A stretch of DNA of 7,455 nt, taken from Deltaproteobacteria bacterium (GTDB lineage Bacteria > Myxococcota > B64-G9). This document shows, piece by piece, positions 1-5,970 of this stretch; positions within the stretch are counted from its first letter, which is position 1; each line of letters begins with the position of its first letter. Where the stretch lies: the NCBI GenBank assembly GCA_030591745.1, contig JAUVAM010000173.1, forward strand, positions 1 to 7,455, read 5' to 3'. The translations under genes and the position numbers were made by a program. Under the pieces are notes generated by a model. It did no database searches. It saw nothing but the letters and a program-made list of their open reading frames with translations, and had not been told where the DNA came from.

Positions 1-296
1 GCCTTGCAGTACGAGGTACAGGTGCCCTGGAAACAGGCTTCGCAAAGGTCCAGGTCGCAGGCCGGTTCGCAAACCTCGATCTGGCCGCACCCACTCGTAT
101 CCAGGGTGCAGTTATCGCGGCAGGCGAGCTGGCCTGAGTTGTAACCAAGGCTCAGGCAAGTCTCGTCCCGCAAGAAATCACCCTCACAGGCCTCAAAGGA
201 CTCCAGCAGACCGTTGCCGCAGGGATAGTCCCGATTCGAACACCCCGCGACGGCCAGGAAGGCCAGGAGGATCAAGGCAGAAAAGGCTACTCGCAT
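1..296 (-). CDS. Cys-rich lipoprotein with myxobacterial-type disulfide repeat (partial)
   Basis: The 3' end is off the window; 98 full codons are visible. The N-terminus MRVAFSALILLAFLAVAGC is a lipoprotein signal peptide with a good lipobox (VAGC), so Cys19 should be lipidated and the protein anchored in the envelope. The mature part starts SNRDYPCGNGLLE and has regularly spaced cysteines (26, 38, 47, 59, 63, 70, 76, 80, 85, 88, 92, 97). The pattern CGNG-x4-E-A-C-x8-C-x3-G and later C-x3-C-T matches the Cys-rich repeats common in exported myxobacterial proteins. A denser Cys cluster follows from residue 76. The start lies 21 nt after the hepT stop, with a G-rich stretch and AGG just upstream, so co-transcription is possible. 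No enzymatic motif is visible. Lipoprotein call is firm; function is unknown. Confidence 0.8.
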   Translation of the reverse strand, partial: MRVAFSALILLAFLAVAGCSNRDYPCGNGLLESFEACEGDFLRDETCLSLGYNSGQLACRDNCTLDTSGCGQIEVCEPACDLDLCEACFQGTCTSYCK

Positions 297-317
297 GGGG
301 CCTGCCCCCCTTTACGG

Positions 318-734
318 TCAAAGCTTAGCGATGGCTTCAAGAAACTTGGGCATGACAATTAATGATTCGTTGATGCTGGCGAAGACGATTGCGTCGTCCA
401 GGTCGTCGTATTGGTGAACCAGACGGTTTCGCAGACCAGCCGCGGGGGCCAGGCGCTTGGCCAATTCCTCCGGCAACATGCCCATTTCTCCCATCAGGAT
501 AAAGGACTCATAGTAGTCTTCCGGTTGTTTGGAATGCTCGCAGGCGAGGACGTGCAGGTTGATGTCGATAGCCGCTTCAACCATTTCCTGTAGAAGCCTC
601 TCGGCTGCTTTCTTATGCAGAAAATTCCGTCGGTACGAATCGATTCCCTTTTCCGCGATCTCTTGAAGCGCAGTCAGGTTTTGTCTGATGCGATTGGATT
701 TCCTCAGCAGAATGTCTTTTTCAAGTGGGGTCAT
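318..734 (-). CDS. hepT: HepT-like (DUF86) ribonuclease toxin
   Basis: This 138-residue, mostly helical protein has the length and motif of HepT/HEPN toxins. The conserved RX4HXY motif is at residues 102-109 (RNRLVHQY), with R102 and H107 as predicted RNase residues and Y109 as the motif tyrosine. In characterised HepT proteins MntA adds AMP to this tyrosine to neutralise the toxin. The helical N-terminal half (to about residue 65) fits the HEPN four-helix fold. Its ATG overlaps the TGA of the upstream mntA gene by ATGA, so the two are probably translationally coupled. A weak GGATGG ribosome site lies within the end of mntA. GC in sampled lines is about 43-48%, lower than the flanking chromosome-like genes. 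All motif residues are intact, so the toxin is probably functional. Confidence 0.9.
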   Translation of the reverse strand: MTPLEKDILLRKSNRIRQNLTALQEIAEKGIDSYRRNFLHKKAAERLLQEMVEAAIDINLHVLACEHSKQPEDYYESFILMGEMGMLPEELAKRLAPAAGLRNRLVHQYDDLDDAIVFASINESLIVMPKFLEAIAKL

Positions 735-1168
735 GAACCATCCATTTTCTTGAGGTAATCCTTCAGCGAATTTCTTTGAATCCGCCGGAGAGGCTGGGTG
801 TCGATGTGGACTTTCCAGGCCCAGGAGACAAAATGCACAAAATCCCCGTCTTCGCGTTCGTACAAAGCAATGCCGCTTTGCGCCACGCTGGCTTTGAGCA
901 CGGGAGAGCAGCTTCGAAGATCCACCAGATCCACGGCATCCTCGTGGAGCAAGCGCGAGACATGGTTGGTCATTTCCAGCAGATTGATGGCCTCGTCCGC
1001 GAGCAGGCCGAGGTCTATGTCATGGGCCTGATCAGGTTGTTTTCCTGTCATGGAACCGAACAGGACCACCAATCGGATGGAAGGATCTTCGGCCAGGCAG
1101 GCCAGTTTTCGACGTAGTTCTTCGACGGTCCACTTGTGGCGTAGTTTTTCTTTTTGGCGAAGACCCAT
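731..1168 (-). CDS. mntA: MntA-like minimal nucleotidyltransferase antitoxin
   Basis: From the ATG chosen here the protein has 145 residues, a usual length for MntA. The polymerase-beta signature GSX10DXD is intact: VVLFGS at about residues 34-39 and HDIDLG with D50 and D52. A third acidic site lies in AVDLVDL (D80/D83). The family transfers AMP from ATP to the HepT tyrosine and so blocks the toxin. The reading frame runs upstream to a GTG at 1231, but a TTGACA/TATTCT promoter at 1175-1204 lies inside that extension, and its expected start point is the A of this ATG. There is no Shine-Dalgarno before either start, so the short form is preferred and translation is probably leaderless. hepT follows with a 4-nt overlap. 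Function is firm; the start is likely. Confidence 0.88.
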   Translation of the reverse strand: MGLRQKEKLRHKWTVEELRRKLACLAEDPSIRLVVLFGSMTGKQPDQAHDIDLGLLADEAINLLEMTNHVSRLLHEDAVDLVDLRSCSPVLKASVAQSGIALYEREDGDFVHFVSWAWKVHIDTQPLRRIQRNSLKDYLKKMDGS

Positions 1169-1174
1169 GCCAAC

Positions 1175-1204
1175 AGAATAGCGATTGCAGAAAGAAGGTG
1201 TCAA
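1175..1204 (-). promoter_or_regulatory. Promoter of mntA-hepT
   Basis: On the minus strand there is a perfect -35 TTGACA (1199-1204), an 18-bp spacer and a -10 TATTCT (1175-1180, 4 of 6 consensus). Six bases (GTTGGC) separate the -10 from the mntA ATG, so transcription would be expected to begin at or next to the A of the start codon. The -35 is strong, the -10 moderate. Confidence 0.6.
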
Positions 1205-1231
1205 CCGCGGCACCAAGAATGCAATTGACAC
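1198..1231. promoter_or_regulatory. Possible operator: inverted GTGTCAA half-sites
   Basis: GTGTCAA (1198-1204) and TTGACAC (1225-1231) are perfect 7-bp inverted copies separated by 20 bp. One copy overlaps the -35 of the mntA promoter. The distal copy sits in a small palindrome, AATTG-ACA-CAATT (1223-1235). The position suits a repressor or autoregulatory site, but binding is inferred only from symmetry and location. Confidence 0.35.
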
Positions 1232-1266
1232 AATTTGGTCACACTGCGGTCGCCTGATAACGACAC

Positions 1267-1319
1267 AAAAAAAGAAGCAGCCACAGTCGCTGATTTTTGG
1301 TCAACGATTCTGGCTGCTT
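1267..1319 (-). terminator. Intrinsic terminator downstream of tRNA-Leu
   Basis: In the minus-strand transcript a 9-bp stem AAGCAGCCA/TGGCTGCTT (1311-1319 with 1275-1283) encloses a small internal loop and a second 7-bp stem TCGTTGA/TCAGCGA, closed by a CCAAAAA loop. A T-rich tail (TCTTTTTTTG) follows directly. It starts 5 nt after the tRNA 3' end and separates the tRNA unit from mntA-hepT. Confidence 0.85.
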
Positions 1320-1324
1320 GCTTA

Positions 1325-1409
1325 TGCCGAGAGCGAGAATCGAACTCGCACAGCACTCAGTGCCGAGGGATTTTAAGTCCCTTGTGTCTACCAATTCCAC
1401 CATCCCGGC
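1325..1409 (-). tRNA. tRNA-Leu (anticodon UAA)
   Basis: The 85-nt cloverleaf is complete. The acceptor stem GCCGGGA pairs with TCTCGGC (one G-U). The anticodon stem AGGGA/TCCCT holds the loop CTTAAAA with anticodon TAA at 1373-1375, reading UUA codons. The long variable arm (about 13 nt, GGCACT-GAGTGCT type) marks a class II tRNA. The T arm is GCGAG-TTCGATT-CTCGC. The discriminator is A, as expected for leucine. CCA is not encoded, so it must be added by CCA-adding enzyme. A promoter lies upstream and a terminator just downstream, so it appears to be a single-gene unit. Confidence 0.97.
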
Positions 1410-1428
1410 GACAGGTTAGACGCAGCGG

Positions 1429-1457
1429 ATAATAACGCCTCCCCCTCCCCTTGTCCA
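1429..1457 (-). promoter_or_regulatory. Promoter of tRNA-Leu
   Basis: TGGACA (1452-1457, 5 of 6) and TATTAT (1429-1434, 5 of 6) are separated by the ideal 17 bp. The -10 lies 19 nt before the mature tRNA 5' end. A GC-rich discriminator (CCGCTGCG) follows, typical of growth-rate-controlled stable RNA promoters. It lies between the ATPase stop codon and the tRNA. Confidence 0.75.
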
Positions 1458-1484
1458 CGCTCATTCCGATCAATCGTGGGTCGA

Positions 1485-2651
1485 CTAGACCAGCGGGGGG
1501 ACAAGCCCGGTCTCGGGAACAAGCGCCTGCAGAAATTCCTCGGTTGGTAGGCAATGAATCCCATCGACCCGGAGCCTCTCCTGGCCGCGGTACAAAAGAA
1601 TTCTTTCGGCCTGGGGATAGTCCTTTTCGAACTCCTTCAAACCCCGTAGATCCTTGGGGCGAATATGGCTTGTGTTTTTCACTTCAATCGCCTGGAATAC
1701 GGATTCGCCATACAGTACGAAATCCACCTCCAGTCCACCCCGGGTTCGCCAGAAAAACAAAGAAGCGTCGTTCTCACTATAGTCCGCCCAGGCCCTGAGG
1801 TGTTGAGCCACCAAGCCCTCCAAGGCTGCACCATGGATTTCTTCTGGCCGATCCAAGGGACCCTTGGGTCTGAGGGAGCAAAACACGCCTGTGTCGAAAT
1901 AGTAAAACTTGGGTCTCACCGACATCGCCCGATTGGCTCTTTTTGAAAACACCGGAAGACTGAAGCTCAACAAAAGATCTTCCAGAATTTGCAGATAACT
2001 CTCGACCACCTTGCGCTGGATTTCACTTTCCCTGGCAATGTTACTGACGTTGAGCACCGAGGCATGAGAGAAACTGACCACCTCCAGAAAACGCGCAAAG
2101 GCTCCCACGTTGCGGGTAAGGCCTTCTGCCTGAACTTCTTCCTTAAGGTACAAGGCGGCATAGGATGCCAGGGTTCTCTCTGGCTCCAGGGCCTCTCGCA
2201 CCAGCGGCACCAGTCCCAGACGCAGGGCCTCATCAAGCGAGAACGCCGCCCCGCGTTCCGCCGCCATAAAGGGGTGCATCCGACATAGCAAAGCCCTGCC
2301 GCCCAGCAGGTTGACGCCTGTACGCCTCAATTTCCTGGCGCTGGAGCCAGTCAACACAAACTGAGGTGGATGCGCTTGTTCCAGCAGAGAATGGACGACC
2401 GGAAGCAACTGAGGCACTTTCTGCACTTCGTCGATGACCACCACCGACTTTTCCGGCTGGGCATTGACCAAATTTTGCAGTCTCTCAGGCTTGGCCGCGA
2501 AGCTGCGGAAAATCTCCGGGTTCAGCAGGTCCAAAACAAGGGCTTCTGGGTAGGTCCGTTTGAGCCATGTCGATTTCCCCGTTCCACGCGGTCCGAACAG
2601 AAAAAAGCTCTGCCTTGGAGATGACAGGAATCTTGGATACTGTGAATCCAT
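1485..2651 (-). CDS. AAA ATPase with C-terminal DUF4143 domain
   Basis: This 388-residue protein has the full length of the AAA_14-DUF4143 ATPase family. The N-terminal P-loop domain has Walker A GPRGTGKST (20-28), Walker B VVVIDEV (70-76, D74/E75) and a sensor-1-like LTGSSAR (100-106). The middle has helical, winged-helix-like sequence up to about residue 240. The C-terminal DUF4143 part has YYFDTGV (250-256) and a PD-(D/E)XK-like set: E278 region (ALEGL), D310 in LEVDF, and E323/K325 in AIEVK. The usual Gly-rich GG-x-P segment before the middle domain is replaced by GLVPLV. Family biology is poorly known; DNA or nucleic-acid transactions are plausible but not shown. It has its own candidate promoter and an inverted repeat upstream. 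GC is about 52% in a sampled line, below the neighbouring ettA. Confidence 0.88.
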   Translation of the reverse strand: MDSQYPRFLSSPRQSFFLFGPRGTGKSTWLKRTYPEALVLDLLNPEIFRSFAAKPERLQNLVNAQPEKSVVVIDEVQKVPQLLPVVHSLLEQAHPPQFVLTGSSARKLRRTGVNLLGGRALLCRMHPFMAAERGAAFSLDEALRLGLVPLVREALEPERTLASYAALYLKEEVQAEGLTRNVGAFARFLEVVSFSHASVLNVSNIARESEIQRKVVESYLQILEDLLLSFSLPVFSKRANRAMSVRPKFYYFDTGVFCSLRPKGPLDRPEEIHGAALEGLVAQHLRAWADYSENDASLFFWRTRGGLEVDFVLYGESVFQAIEVKNTSHIRPKDLRGLKEFEKDYPQAERILLYRGQERLRVDGIHCLPTEEFLQALVPETGLVPPLV

Positions 2652-2681
2652 TTTGCCCCGCTTTTTGGAGTTTCCATGTGT

Positions 2682-2710
2682 ATTTTGATGACTTTTTCAA
2701 AAAAAGTCAA
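2682..2710 (-). promoter_or_regulatory. Candidate promoter of the AAA ATPase with inverted repeat in the spacer
   Basis: TTGACT (2705-2710, 5 of 6) and CAAAAT (2682-2687, 4 of 6) are 17 bp apart on the minus strand, about 30 bp before the ATPase ATG. Between them, and touching the -35, is a perfect inverted repeat GACTTTTT-CAA-AAAAAGTC (2690-2708, plus-strand sense). The AT-rich sequence makes chance promoter matches easier, so confidence is modest. Confidence 0.45.
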
Positions 2711-2719
2711 AAAGGAGGG

Positions 2720-4156
2720 TCAGTCATCCGTCGCGTAGACCAGCGCCACCTTGTTTAAGACCGGCGTGGCCAGGGGGTTGGTGCTTGTGAATTCGGCTTG
2801 CCATTGGACATAGCGGCCACGCGGCAAGGAAGGGTCGAGTTCTCCCACCTGCACGTCGACCCAGGTTGAAGACTGCAGTTCGTCTTGGCTGTCGGCCATG
2901 CGAAGCCTGAAGGTGAGACCGCAGGTCTCGGGTAGCTCGGCGTCGACGGTGAGCCAGGACCAACGGACGCCGACGAAACCCGCATCCACGGGCTGGCTGG
3001 TCACGCTGCCGAGTTCGGCATAGGGCTCAAAGGCCCAGATCTGATCATGCGAGGTCCGCTCGCCGTCCGCCCCGCCGAACAAGACTACCTGCCCCCGGTC
3101 GTGTACGGCGCAGGCCATGGCCGAGCGCGGCTCGGGCAGGGTTTCGGCGTAGACCTTGTGGCTGAAGTCGGCCGGGTCGAACTGAATGACTTGATCCAGC
3201 ACCTCAAGCATGTAACCGCCCGCTCGGCCGGACAAATAGCGCTCGCCGCCGAAGATCATGATGCTGCCGTCGGCCTGCCTCACGGCGCAGGCGGCCGCCA
3301 CGGGCGCGTCCAGATCGCCGATGTGCTCAATGCGGATGGGATCGGCCTCGATTGCATAAATGCTGCTTTTCGTGAGATCCACGGTGTTTATCAGCGGCTG
3401 ATCCTCGTCGCCCGTGCCGCCGAAAACGTAGAACACGTCGTTCGCCACGGCCCCGGCCATCAGATTGTTTTTCTCCGGCAGAACTTCCGCAAAGGCCCAA
3501 GTTTCACCCGTGGTCAGGTCAAAGCCCTGGACCACGTCCTTGATGGGACCGGAGCCTAAGCCCCCGATAGCCACAGAGACGACGCCGTCGCCGAAGGGCA
3601 CCAGCCCCGCGCTGAAGTAATAAACCTGATCGGGATAGGAAGCCTTGTACGAAAAAAGCCCGATTAGCGGATCGTAAGCATAGATCTTCTGCTCTTCCGC
3701 ATCCGACTGACCTGAACAAAAACCCATCATAAAATAGATCTCGCCCTGCCAGGCCACGGCATCCATGCCCCGTTTTGGGAACGGCAGGTTGGTCAACGAG
3801 CTAAGCAAACCCGTGTCCGGATCCAAAACCGAAAAGCGATCGTTGCATGCCCCCTGGCTGGGAAAAGCCTCGTTGCCGCCGCCAAAGTAAAACCGCTTGC
3901 CCAAGGCCTCCGCCGAACCCGCGGCCGCCGGCACCGGCAAACGAGCGTCCAAGGCCGCAAAACCCGGCAAGCGCGACAAGCGAGCACCGAAGGCGTCCAC
4001 TTCGATTTGGTTGAGCTCAGCCCCACCGAAGGCGGGCTCTTCATCGGCCGGAAAGACCAGCGCCGACTCTTCAACGCCGTCAAATCCATAACGCGCGCAT
4101 GCAAAAACCGCCACGATGGCCAGAATGGTGATACTCAAACGCCTAATTCTGAGCAT
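2720..4156 (-). CDS. Kelch-type beta-propeller lipoprotein
   Basis: The ATG at 4156 has a good ribosome site (GGAG, 6 nt upstream). An in-frame ATG at 4186 lies before the predicted transcription start and is rejected. The 478-residue product starts with a basic, hydrophobic signal ending AVFAC, so Cys20 is the likely lipidated residue, although Phe at -2 is unusual for a lipobox. Residues about 85-380 carry six kelch-like blade signatures: RFYFGGG (88-94), IYFMMGF (140-146), VVSVAIGG (192-199), VFYVFGGTG (241-249), GSIMIFGGE (297-305) and GQVVLFGGADG (355-365). The C-terminal 95 residues look like a beta-sandwich ending GRYVQWQAEF...PVLNKVALVY, a tail also seen on other exported propellers. 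No catalytic galactose-oxidase residues were recognised. A binding or surface role is inferred; ligand unknown. It follows ettA by 45 nt but has its own promoter. Confidence 0.82.
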   Translation of the reverse strand: MLRIRRLSITILAIVAVFACARYGFDGVEESALVFPADEEPAFGGAELNQIEVDAFGARLSRLPGFAALDARLPVPAAAGSAEALGKRFYFGGGNEAFPSQGACNDRFSVLDPDTGLLSSLTNLPFPKRGMDAVAWQGEIYFMMGFCSGQSDAEEQKIYAYDPLIGLFSYKASYPDQVYYFSAGLVPFGDGVVSVAIGGLGSGPIKDVVQGFDLTTGETWAFAEVLPEKNNLMAGAVANDVFYVFGGTGDEDQPLINTVDLTKSSIYAIEADPIRIEHIGDLDAPVAAACAVRQADGSIMIFGGERYLSGRAGGYMLEVLDQVIQFDPADFSHKVYAETLPEPRSAMACAVHDRGQVVLFGGADGERTSHDQIWAFEPYAELGSVTSQPVDAGFVGVRWSWLTVDAELPETCGLTFRLRMADSQDELQSSTWVDVQVGELDPSLPRGRYVQWQAEFTSTNPLATPVLNKVALVYATDD

Positions 4157-4187
4157 AAGCGTCTCCACGAAAGAGTCACAAACCATA

Positions 4188-4196
4188 AGTATAGCA
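4188..4196 (-). promoter_or_regulatory. Extended -10 promoter of the kelch lipoprotein
   Basis: Minus-strand TGC-TATACT gives an extended -10 (TG plus 5 of 6 consensus) directly after the ettA stop codon. There is no good -35, which is usual for extended -10 promoters. The expected start near 4181 gives a leader of about 25 nt that contains the GGAG ribosome site of the ATG at 4156 and excludes the upstream ATG at 4186. Confidence 0.55.
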
Positions 4197-4201
4197 CGTT
4201 T

Positions 4202-5887
4202 TTAGGACTTGATGAGCTTTCGGTAGGTCATGCGGTGGGGCCGGTCGGCCGCATCGCCGAGGCGACGGCGACGGTCGGCTTCGTAGACTTGATAGTTGCC
4301 CTCGAGCCAGACCACCTGGCTGTCGCCTTCGAAGGCTAAGATGTGGGTGGCGATGCGATCCAGAAACCAGCGATCATGGCTGATGACGACGGCGCAACCG
4401 GCGAATTCCAGGAGGGCCTCTTCGAGTGCCCGCAGGGTGTCCACGTCCAGATCGTTGGTGGGCTCATCGAGCAAGAGTAAGTTGCCGCCGGACTTGAGCA
4501 GTTTGGCCAGATGCACCCGATTGCGCTCGCCGCCGGACAGGTCCCCCACCCGCTTCTGCTGATCCGAGCCCTTAAAGCCAAAGGCCCCCACATAGGCACG
4601 GGACTTGATGCTGTTGCGGCCAATCTCGATGGTTTCCTTGCCGTCGGCGATCTCTTCCCAAACCGCGCGTTCGGGGTCGAGCGTGTCCCGGCTCTGGTCG
4701 AGGTAGGCATGGACCACGGTCTCGCCCAGGCTCAAGCTGCCGGCGTCGGGTTTCTCCAGGCCCGCGATCATCCGAAACAGCGTGGTCTTGCCCGCGCCGT
4801 TGCCGCCGATGATGCCCACGATGCCGCCCGGCGGCAGCCGGAAATCCAGCTTGTCGATGAGCAAACGCTCGTCATAGCCCTTGCACAGGCCCTCGGCCTC
4901 CACCACCTTGTCCCCCAGGCGCGGCCCGGGCGGAATGACCAATTCCAATTTCCCACCGCGACCGCCCTCGGCCTCTTGCACGGCCAAAAGCTCTTCGTAG
5001 GCCTTGACGCGGGCCTTGCTCTTGGCCTGTCTGGCCTTGACGGAAGAGCGCACCCACTCCAATTCGCGGCCCAAGGTCTTTGCCCGAGCCGAAGACTTCT
5101 TGTCCTCGTTTTCCAGACGCTGGCGTTTTTGCTCCAGCCAACCTGAGTAGTTGCCCTTGAAGGGATGACCCACGCCCCGCTCCATCTCCAAAATCCAGCC
5201 GGCCACGTTATCCAAAAAATAACGATCGTGGGTCACGGCGATGACCGTGCCCGGGAAGCTTTCCAGGTGCCGCTCCAACCAGGCCACGCTCTCCGCATCC
5301 AAATGATTGGTGGGTTCGTCCAGCAAGAGCAGGTCCGGCTGCTGCAACAAGACCTTGCACAGCGCCACGCGTCGCTGTTCCCCACCCGAAAGCTTGCTCA
5401 CGTCGGCGTCGCCCGGGGGCAGGCGCAAGGCATCCATGGCGATATCCAAAACGCGATCCAAGTCCCAGGCACCGGCACTCTCGATGGCGTCTTGCAGTTT
5501 GCCGTACTCCTCTAAGACCTTCTCCATCTCGTCGGCAGGCATTTCCTCGCCCAACTTGGCGGTCAATTGCTCGAAACGCGCAAGCAAGGCCATGCTCTCA
5601 CCCATGGCCTCCATCACGTTGCCGCGTACGTCCTTTTCCAAATTCAGCTCGGGCTCCTGGGGTAGATAGCCGATCTTGATGCCCGCGGGATGCCAAATCT
5701 CGCCATCGAAGGACTTGTCCTCTTCAGCCAGAATGCGCAAGAGGCTGCTCTTTCCGGAGCCATTGCCGCCGATAACGCCAATCTTTGCGCCCGGCAAAAA
5801 GGACAAAGACATGTCCTTGATGATCTCCCGATCACCGTGGACGACTTTGCGCAGATGCTGCACCGTATAAATAAACTCGTGGGCCAT
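4202..5887 (-). CDS. ettA: Energy-dependent translational throttle protein EttA (ABC-F ATPase)
   Basis: EttA binds the ribosomal E site and gates entry into elongation according to the ATP/ADP ratio. The 561 residues compare with about 555 in E. coli. Two ABC domains are complete. The first has Walker A GGNGSGKSS (40-48), LSGGE (166-170), Walker B LLLLDEPTNHLD (186-197, catalytic E191) and H220. The second has GGNGAGKTT (361-369), LSGGE (450-454), LLLLDEPTNDLD (470-481, E475) and H504. There are no membrane segments. The basic helical linker between them (about 240-305) is the P-site tRNA interaction motif of ABC-F proteins. The C-terminus (WLEGNY...YE...RRLG...PHR..YRKL) is EttA-like and favours ettA over other ABC-F members. 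A GAGAGGAG ribosome site precedes the ATG. The cytoplasmic housekeeping gene is intact and GC-rich. Confidence 0.95.
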   Translation of the reverse strand: MAHEFIYTVQHLRKVVHGDREIIKDMSLSFLPGAKIGVIGGNGSGKSSLLRILAEEDKSFDGEIWHPAGIKIGYLPQEPELNLEKDVRGNVMEAMGESMALLARFEQLTAKLGEEMPADEMEKVLEEYGKLQDAIESAGAWDLDRVLDIAMDALRLPPGDADVSKLSGGEQRRVALCKVLLQQPDLLLLDEPTNHLDAESVAWLERHLESFPGTVIAVTHDRYFLDNVAGWILEMERGVGHPFKGNYSGWLEQKRQRLENEDKKSSARAKTLGRELEWVRSSVKARQAKSKARVKAYEELLAVQEAEGGRGGKLELVIPPGPRLGDKVVEAEGLCKGYDERLLIDKLDFRLPPGGIVGIIGGNGAGKTTLFRMIAGLEKPDAGSLSLGETVVHAYLDQSRDTLDPERAVWEEIADGKETIEIGRNSIKSRAYVGAFGFKGSDQQKRVGDLSGGERNRVHLAKLLKSGGNLLLLDEPTNDLDVDTLRALEEALLEFAGCAVVISHDRWFLDRIATHILAFEGDSQVVWLEGNYQVYEADRRRRLGDAADRPHRMTYRKLIKS

Positions 5888-5906
5888 GGGCTCCTCTCAA
5901 TTCGCC

Positions 5907-5935
5907 TTGCGAAGTGTGCTCACATGTACGATACT
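5907..5935 (+). promoter_or_regulatory. Candidate promoter of the plus-strand lipoprotein gene
   Basis: TTGCGA (5907-5912, 4 of 6) and GATACT (5930-5935, 4 of 6) are 17 bp apart in the 83-bp gap between the divergent ettA and the lipoprotein gene. The expected start near 5942 leaves a leader of about 29 nt with AAGG eight bases before the ATG. No convincing promoter for ettA was found on the opposite strand of this gap. Confidence 0.4.
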
Positions 5936-5970
5936 TTGCTACGATTGAACACAAGAAAAAGGTCCTCAAG

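Noticed and set aside
297..314. Hairpin GGGG-CAGG-CCCC before the first lipoprotein ATG
   Set aside because: Only four base pairs abut the ATG; too short to call a regulatory structure.
1169..1231. N-terminal extension of mntA from a GTG at 1231
   Set aside because: The extension contains the promoter, has no ribosome site, and would make the protein about 20 residues longer than usual for MntA.
1325..1350. attL/attR repeat of the tRNA 3' end
   Set aside because: I found no second copy of the tRNA 3' end in the window and no integrase gene.
1357..1554. Minus-strand frame of 65 codons covering the tRNA
   Set aside because: It overlaps the tRNA-Leu gene and the end of the ATPase. The translated tRNA segment is a familiar artefact.
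2690..2708. Terminator for the kelch gene
   Set aside because: The stem is AT-rich and no T-tract follows it on the minus strand.
3047..3559. Plus-strand frame of 170 codons inside the kelch gene
   Set aside because: It has no family resemblance, and the opposite strand encodes clear kelch blades across the same stretch.
4157..4186. Upstream ATG at 4186 for the kelch gene
   Set aside because: It lies before the start expected from the extended -10. The ATG at 4156 has a GGAG site and a better signal peptide.
4511..5146. Plus-strand frame of 211 codons inside ettA
   Set aside because: It is antisense to strongly conserved ABC-F motifs and is a GC-driven shadow.
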